From Actinoplanes regularis (GTDB lineage Bacteria; Actinomycetota; Actinomycetes; Mycobacteriales; Micromonosporaceae): 64,000 nucleotides of DNA. This document shows, piece by piece, positions 59,413 through 64,000 of the stretch. The position numbers were made by a program, and so were the translations under genes. The DNA lies in contig NZ_FZNR01000005.1 in NCBI RefSeq assembly GCF_900188005.1, positions 186,001 through 250,000 on the forward strand. Reading direction: 5' to 3'. The notes below the pieces were generated by a model. That model saw only the letters and a program-made list of their open reading frames with translations. It did not search any database and had not been told where the DNA came from. The number at the start of each line of letters is the position of its first letter. The first letter of the stretch is position 1.

Positions 59413-59835
59413 GTGCCATTCGACCAGCCCTGGGACGCCGGCAGCACCGCAATCGCCGGGACCGTGCTCTACATCGATGACAGTGCCATCAACACCCTGC
59501 TCGTCGAACGGATCCTCAGCAGTCGCCCGGCGGTGGTGTTCGACTCCGCGCCGGACGGCCGTTCCGGCCTGGATCGGGCCACACGGCTGAACCCGGATCT
59601 GGTGCTGCTCGACCTCACCCTGCCCGACATCAGCGGTGAGCAGGTACTCACCCGGCTGCGCGCCGACCCGGCCACGCGCGCCATCCCGGTCATCGTGGTC
59701 AGCGGCGAAACCGATCCCTCGGTCCATCAACGGCTGCGGGACCAGGGCGTAGAACATCACCTGACCAAGCCGTACGAGATCAATGATCTGCTCCGGCTCG
59801 TGGACGCCTCTCTGGAGGCGGGCCGGCAACCTTGA
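59413..59835 (+). CDS. Single-domain response regulator (REC)
   Basis: A 140-residue lone receiver. The acidic pair is in VLYIDDSAINTLLVERILSS, the phosphoacceptor Asp67 in LVLLDLTLPDISG, the conserved Thr/Ser in VIVVSGETD and the Lys in HHLTKPYE. No output domain. GTG start after GGGGAAGCCCC, directly behind the hybrid kinase. It probably accepts phosphate from it and acts through protein contacts. Convergent with the SpoIIE gene. Confidence 0.88.
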   Translation: MPFDQPWDAGSTAIAGTVLYIDDSAINTLLVERILSSRPAVVFDSAPDGRSGLDRATRLNPDLVLLDLTLPDISGEQVLTRLRADPATRAIPVIVVSGETDPSVHQRLRDQGVEHHLTKPYEINDLLRLVDASLEAGRQP

Positions 59836-59848
59836 CCCGGGTGTCGCC

Positions 59849-61480
59849 CTACGTGGACGTCCAGAGGACGGCGACGCAGACGTCGTCGTCGGGGGAGTTG
59901 CCTCCGAGCATCTCCACGACGATCCGTTCCGCCAGGTCCTGGGCGTCCGGCGGCTGATCCACCTGGTCGGCCGCGACTTCGTTGAACACCTTCGTGACCG
60001 CGTACGGCAGGCGTCGCGCGCCGGCCGCCATCGGCCCGTCGTGGCAGTCGATCACGCCGTCGGTGTAGGCGCACAGCACCGAGCCCGGGGGCATGGTCAG
60101 GTGTTGCCGGGCGAACTCCGCGTCCGCGAAGATCCCCAGCGCCGGTCCCCGTCTCTGCAGCGGCACTGCCTTCGGGTCGCCGTCACTGCCGGGGACGACC
60201 ACCAGGGGCAGGGGGTGACCGGCGTTCGCGACGCACAGGCATTCGGTGTCCGGATCGTAGACCGCGACGACGGCGGTGACGAACATGTCGCCCTCGAAAG
60301 TGCCGGTCAGCAGCCGGTTGAGCCGGGTCAGCAGGCGTGCCGGGTCGGGATCCTCGAAAGCGTACGCACGCAGCGCCGCGAGGACCGAGGAGGTGACGGC
60401 GACCGCCGGCTGATCATGACCGGCCACCTCACCCACCGACAGCAGGACCCGACCTCCGGCGATCTGCTGTACGTCGCACCAGCCGTTGCCGATGTCCAGC
60501 CGTTCCGGGGCGGCCAGGTAGATCGCACCGAGTCCGACGCCGGCGACCGTCGGCAGCTTCCTGGGCAACACGGCCTGGTGGAACGAGTCGACAGCGCGGC
60601 GCTCGGCGAGCCATCGCCCCTGCACGTTCAGGTTGTTGCGCTGGGCGCGGCGGATCTCGGTCACGTCCTGGGCGACGCCCCACACGATCGGGGCCGACTC
60701 GCCGGGCTGCCGCGCCTGGGTGTCCGTTCTGCAGGAGACGATCAACTCGTGGACCACGCCGTCCAGGTCCGCGATGCGTACCTCGGTGATTCTGGGTTCG
60801 CCGGCCCGGCGGGTGTCTTCGGAGAGGGCCACCAGCTTGGCGAGATCCTCGGGGTGCACGTGCTGCCGCAACTGCTCGAGGCGCACGCTGGTGGAGGGCA
60901 GCCGGAGCAGATCGGACAGGCCGGTCGACAGCACGATCATGCCGGCGTCCGGGTCGAGGTCCCACGTGCCGGACCGGGTGAGCCGGTGCGTCTCGGCCAG
61001 CCGCTCGGCGAGGCCCTCGGCGAATCGGTGCCACCGCGCCGGCAGATCATCCACCGGCGGCTCCGGCTGCGGGCCGAACCCGGCCTCACTGATCGCGTCG
61101 CCGGCCCCGGCGGCCGAACCGAGCAGGGCGTCGATGGTCGCCAGCACCATGCCGGGCTGCGCCGGCTTGAAGATCACATCTCGGACCCCGCAGGCACGGG
61201 CCATCGGCTCGATCTCGTCCTGGCCGTAGTGCGCGGTGCTGAACGCTATCGGAATGTGGCTGGTCGCCGGCTGGCTGCGCAGCATCCGGGCCAGTTCGTA
61301 GCCGTCCAGATTGGGCATCATGACATCGGTGATCACCGCATCCGGCAGGCGCCGGCGAGCGAGCGCCAGCGCGGTGTCGCCATCCGCGGCCTCGTAGGCC
61401 TGGTGCCCCCGGTACCCCAGCAACGTACGCATGAAGTCCCGGCTGATCGGATCGTCATCGACAACCAGCACAGTCGACAT
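59849..61480 (-). CDS. REC-PAS-SpoIIE/PP2C phosphatase with altered metal site
   Basis: A 543-residue cytosolic regulator. REC domain with Asp52 (AVITDVMMPN), a PAS-like domain (about 165-285; RSGTWDLDPDAGMIVLSTGL) and a SpoIIE-type PP2C domain from about 320. In the latter, the usual GGDWYD appears as GNGWCD (Gly333 in the position of a metal-binding Asp), and GDVxGHG is GEVAGHD (Glu351). The later TDG (YTDGVID) and DDD motifs are kept. Activity may be reduced or lost. Such proteins normally dephosphorylate STAS anti-anti-sigma factors. Minus-strand, 169 bases downstream of the LuxR-type regulator's stop. Confidence 0.85.
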   Translation of the reverse strand: MSTVLVVDDDPISRDFMRTLLGYRGHQAYEAADGDTALALARRRLPDAVITDVMMPNLDGYELARMLRSQPATSHIPIAFSTAHYGQDEIEPMARACGVRDVIFKPAQPGMVLATIDALLGSAAGAGDAISEAGFGPQPEPPVDDLPARWHRFAEGLAERLAETHRLTRSGTWDLDPDAGMIVLSTGLSDLLRLPSTSVRLEQLRQHVHPEDLAKLVALSEDTRRAGEPRITEVRIADLDGVVHELIVSCRTDTQARQPGESAPIVWGVAQDVTEIRRAQRNNLNVQGRWLAERRAVDSFHQAVLPRKLPTVAGVGLGAIYLAAPERLDIGNGWCDVQQIAGGRVLLSVGEVAGHDQPAVAVTSSVLAALRAYAFEDPDPARLLTRLNRLLTGTFEGDMFVTAVVAVYDPDTECLCVANAGHPLPLVVVPGSDGDPKAVPLQRRGPALGIFADAEFARQHLTMPPGSVLCAYTDGVIDCHDGPMAAGARRLPYAVTKVFNEVAADQVDQPPDAQDLAERIVVEMLGGNSPDDDVCVAVLWTST

Positions 61481-61649
61481 CGGTCTCCAATCACGGTGTC
61501 AAGCACAGCGTGGGAAGTTTCAATGAACACCGTCAGGATGAGCTATCCCGCCCCCGGAAATCGGACTCACTGTCCGTTCCGCCGACACGAACCGGCGATC
61601 ATCGATCGGCTTCGCCCCGGCCGCGAGTCGGACTCATCGCTGGCCGTGC

Positions 61650-62330
61650 TCATCGCTGGCCGCTGGTGGTCTCCGTGACGCCGCCGAGGCCCGCTTCCCG
61701 GGCGCGGACGATCGCTTCGGCGCGGTCCGCGACGTGCAGCTTGGCGAAGACGTTGGAGATGTGATTGCGTACCGTCTTAGGGCTCAAGCGCAGGTGGCGG
61801 GCCAGATAGGCGTTGTTGCGGCCCTGCGCGACCAACTCCAGGATCTCGCGTTCGCGGGCGGTGAGGACCGGGAACGCCCCCGGCGCGCGGTCGGATCGAT
61901 CGGCGGCGAAGAAGGCGAAGATCCGCGCCGCGATGGCCGGACTGGTGATGAACTCGCCCTGGGCCACCGCCTGCACGGCGCGGACGAGTTCGGCGGCCCC
62001 GGACTCTTTGAGCAGGTAGCCCCGGGCGCCGGCGCGGATGGCGGCCCAGACCGTGTCACCGTCGGCGACCATGGTGAACACCAGCACCGTGACGTTCGGG
62101 TGCTCGCGGGTGATCCGCCGGGTGGCCTCGATGCCGCCGACACCCGGCATCCGTAGATCCATTATCACGACGTCCGGCTGCTCCCGCGCCGCGACGCAGA
62201 TCGCGTCGTCGCTGTCGCCGACCTCGCCGATCACCTCGATGCCGTCCACCGTCTCGAGCAGCGCTCGTACGCCGGCTCGGACGGTGGGGTGGTCGTCTGC
62301 GACCAGTACGCGGATAGGTTCAGTCGCCAT
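61650..62330 (-). CDS. NarL/LuxR-type response regulator
   Basis: A 226-residue transcription factor: receiver domain with Asp58 (VVIMDLRMPG) and a C-terminal LuxR-type HTH (LTAREREILELVAQGRNNAY, then LARHLRLSPKTVRNHISNVF). A spacer of ~25 residues between them contains AARIFAFFAADR. ATG 62330 begins right at the receiver; the frame stays open for another 1.6 kb upstream only because of base composition. No cognate kinase is directly adjacent on this strand, but the hybrid kinase is 2.2 kb away. Confidence 0.9.
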   Translation of the reverse strand: MATEPIRVLVADDHPTVRAGVRALLETVDGIEVIGEVGDSDDAICVAAREQPDVVIMDLRMPGVGGIEATRRITREHPNVTVLVFTMVADGDTVWAAIRAGARGYLLKESGAAELVRAVQAVAQGEFITSPAIAARIFAFFAADRSDRAPGAFPVLTAREREILELVAQGRNNAYLARHLRLSPKTVRNHISNVFAKLHVADRAEAIVRAREAGLGGVTETTSGQR

Positions 62331-62521
62331 CGCGGTACGTCCCTTCGCGGATCGGCAGTCGCGTGTGTACCGCGGATGCCGCGGGCAGGACGGCCGGACG
62401 GTGGGCCATGGGTGTCTCGCTCGAGTCCGTACGGGCGATTTCCCGATGATCCCAGGCTGCCCCCGCCGCCCGGCCATGTCACGCCCCGCCGCCCAGCTCA
62501 GGCTTGGACCGGGCGGTTTGA
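62331..62521. other. Intergenic region
   Basis: It holds the promoter of the LuxR-type regulator (minus) and the 3' flank of the cupredoxin-like gene (minus). I see no distinct hairpin or repeat. Confidence 0.35.
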
Positions 62522-63166
62522 TCACTCGTGCGAGGGAGCGGGGAGCCCGGTCGGCAGGGACTCGTCGGTGACGGTGATGCCGGGTGCGGCGACGACGGCG
62601 AAGTAGACGGTCTGTCCGGTGACGATCTCCAGTTCTTCCGGCTCGACCCGGTCTCCCTCGATGGTGACCACGTGGCCCCGGCTCAGCTGGGCGAGCCAGC
62701 GTTCCCGGCCCCGTGGCCTGCTGACGTCCGGGTCGCGGACCACGATCCGGCCGCGCAGCCCGCTGCCGTTGGCGTCGATCCAGGTGTAGTGACCGGGGTT
62801 GCCGAAGACGTGGGTGTACCCGGACTGCTCGCGCAGCGACCCGGAGTCGATGGGGCCGTCGCCGTGGATCTCGAAGGGGACTCCGGCGTGGTGGTCGTGC
62901 CAGAGAACCACGTCGCCGGCCGTGACGGTGAGCTCTGCCGGGTTGGCGGTGAATCCGTCGGTGCTCCAGCGGACGGCGACATTGTGCTGGGTGATCTCGT
63001 CCGAGCGGAGGGGCTGGTCGCCGGTGACGGTGACGCGGAACGGCCGGTCGGTGCCGAGGCCGCGCGGGCCGGCCCGGGTGATGGCGTACCGGTGCTCGCC
63101 CGGCTGCGCGAACCGCAGGCTGTAGCAGTCGAACGGGCCGAGGGACCGGCTGTCCAGTTCGTACAC
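62522..63166 (-). CDS. Cupredoxin-like fold protein, hypothetical
   Basis: A 214-residue soluble protein without a signal peptide. The middle section AELTVTAGDVVLWHDHHAGV followed by HVFGNPGHYTWIDANGSGLR reads like a plastocyanin-type cupredoxin domain (V-x-x-G-D-x-V-x-W-x-x-x...G-x-Y-x-W). The canonical Cys ligand is missing, so copper binding is doubtful. Flanking segments (YSLRFAQPGEHRYAITRAG, then VTIEGDRVEPEELEIVTGQT) suggest two further beta-repeats. GTG 63166 follows GGAGGGCTTCACC. Co-transcribed with the preceding gene (12-base gap). Confidence 0.6.
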   Translation of the reverse strand: MYELDSRSLGPFDCYSLRFAQPGEHRYAITRAGPRGLGTDRPFRVTVTGDQPLRSDEITQHNVAVRWSTDGFTANPAELTVTAGDVVLWHDHHAGVPFEIHGDGPIDSGSLREQSGYTHVFGNPGHYTWIDANGSGLRGRIVVRDPDVSRPRGRERWLAQLSRGHVVTIEGDRVEPEELEIVTGQTVYFAVVAAPGITVTDESLPTGLPAPSHE

Positions 63167-63178
63167 GGTGAAGCCCTC

Positions 63179-63955
63179 CTAGAGCGGGGAGAAGCCGATG
63201 GCGAGCACCAGCGCGCTGTTGTCGTCGACACGGGCGGTGACCTGGTCGAGCCGGATGGCGAGGGCCGGCACGATCTCCAGCCGCTGCGGCTGCCGGTAGA
63301 TCGGGAAGGCGCGGCCCGCCACGAGCGGCTGCAGAAGGCGGCCGAGCAGGCCGGTCGCGGCGGCCACGCTGATCGTCGCGGTGATCGCGGCGACCACGAC
63401 GGCCAGGAACGGGCCGATGCCCGGCACCAGTGCGACGGCGGCCGTCGCGGCCGTGCCGATCGCGGCGAACAGGGCGTTCGCGGCCGGGCCGAGCTGCAGT
63501 ACGGGTACCCCCTGGACCACGACCGCGACGTTCCACACCTCGGCATCGAGGGTGACGGCCGGGGACAGCTCGGCGGTGCCGCGGACGAAATCGGTCACCG
63601 ACACCGGGATCCGGATGGTGGGCCAGTCGATGTCGATCGCCGGCGTACAGATGCGGCCGATGACCGGCACGTCGAAACAGACCCGCGGGATGTGCTCCTC
63701 GGGCAGCACCGAGCCGATGTCGAACTCGAACGACAGGGACAGCGCGTAGTCGACGCGCAGGTCGGTGATCCGTACCGTGGCCGGCGGGTTCAGGTCCAGG
63801 CCGCCGCCGGTGAGCGTGGCGTCCAGCCGGTACGTGACGTCCAGCGGCCCCAGCTTCGCGGTGCCGTCGACCGTCTGGTGCCCGGTTCCGGCGAGCACGG
63901 TACCGAGCAGACTGCCCGCATCGGTCTCGCCGACGGTCACGACGATCTCGGACAT
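63179..63955 (-). CDS. Hypothetical beta-rich protein with hydrophobic hairpin
   Basis: A 258-residue protein I do not recognise. The N-terminal part is strand-rich (DLRVDYALSLSFEFDIGSVL, two Cys in RVCFDVPVIGRICTPAID). A strongly hydrophobic, Ala/Val/Ile-rich stretch (ATAAVALVPGIGPFLAVVVA and beyond, residues ~170-205) could insert into membranes as a hairpin. The C-terminal ~45 residues are again soluble. ATG 63955 follows GGGAGGTCC. First visible gene of a minus-strand operon with the cupredoxin-like gene; further genes may lie beyond the window edge. Confidence 0.55.
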   Translation of the reverse strand: MSEIVVTVGETDAGSLLGTVLAGTGHQTVDGTAKLGPLDVTYRLDATLTGGGLDLNPPATVRITDLRVDYALSLSFEFDIGSVLPEEHIPRVCFDVPVIGRICTPAIDIDWPTIRIPVSVTDFVRGTAELSPAVTLDAEVWNVAVVVQGVPVLQLGPAANALFAAIGTAATAAVALVPGIGPFLAVVVAAITATISVAAATGLLGRLLQPLVAGRAFPIYRQPQRLEIVPALAIRLDQVTARVDDNSALVLAIGFSPL

Positions 63956-64000
63956 GATTCGGACCTCCCATCGTCCGACCGGGTCGGGACAGGCTCATGG

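Noticed and set aside
61650..63998. A 782-codon open frame suggesting a giant fusion ending in a LuxR regulator
   Set aside because: The receiver domain starts at ATG 62330, and everything upstream is antisense or alternate frame to the cupredoxin-like and hairpin genes, with low-complexity Arg/Gly/Pro composition.
1..64000. tRNA, rRNA, CRISPR arrays, riboswitches or an intact insertion sequence
   Set aside because: No T-loop/anticodon pattern, regular spacer-repeat array, conserved riboswitch core or pair of terminal inverted repeats was found on reading both strands. A covariance-model scan could still reveal weak cases.

Overview
The window is very GC-rich, densely coded DNA with strong actinobacterial features: GTG and TTG starts, 4-nt start/stop overlaps, CBM2-tailed secreted enzymes, an ECF42-type sigma factor beside a DGPF/YciI protein, and DtxR/IdeR-like iron boxes. 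A filamentous actinomycete of the Micromonosporaceae (Actinoplanes-like) is the best guess. This is inference from gene content; there is no rRNA here to prove it. I saw no tRNA, rRNA, CRISPR array or intact insertion sequence.

Layout. 0-3.4 kb: livGFHM-type ABC importer following the tail of its binding protein. 3.5-5.5 kb: DUF418 membrane protein and a secreted RlpA-like protein. 5.7-13.3 kb: iron island, consisting of a heterodimeric ABC exporter preceded by an iron box and a 32-codon ORF, then a four-gene siderophore uptake operon with its own iron box. 13.4-17.2 kb: APH-like kinase, gpsA, an anchored hypothetical and a DUF1295 protein. 17.2-23.0 kb: sparse accessory DNA with small hypotheticals, a STAS protein and a divergent methyltransferase/TetR pair. 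23.3-24.9 kb: secreted CBM2 metallopeptidase. 25-28.1 kb: hypotheticals and a glutamine-amidotransferase relic. 28.1-33.0 kb: DUF998 gene, a perfect 14-bp inverted repeat, YciI, a sigma factor fused to a dead tyrosine recombinase, and a diguanylate cyclase. 33-36 kb: broken PH-domain gene, a PLD-like membrane protein and a DUF1152 protein.

36.2-41.7 kb is a beta-mannoside operon (binding protein, two permeases, GH2 beta-mannosidase). A 24-base element upstream of it recurs exactly, in the same gene-relative orientation, upstream of a GH26 mannanase at 53.2-54.2 kb. Next to the mannanase lie a LacI-type sensor lacking its HTH and a divergent ROK repressor. Together these look like one split mannan regulon: secreted mannanase, oligosaccharide uptake, intracellular mannosidase, local regulators. 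Between the two halves (41.8-53 kb) is accessory DNA with barstar, GNAT, DUF6461, WYL and VOC genes, recombinase and transposase relics, and a frameshifted two-repeat secreted protein.

56.6-62.3 kb is a signalling cluster: a PAS-HisKA protein without an ATPase domain, a hybrid histidine kinase, a lone receiver, a REC-PAS-SpoIIE phosphatase with an altered metal site, and a LuxR response regulator. The window ends with two unrecognised genes in tandem, one cupredoxin-like.
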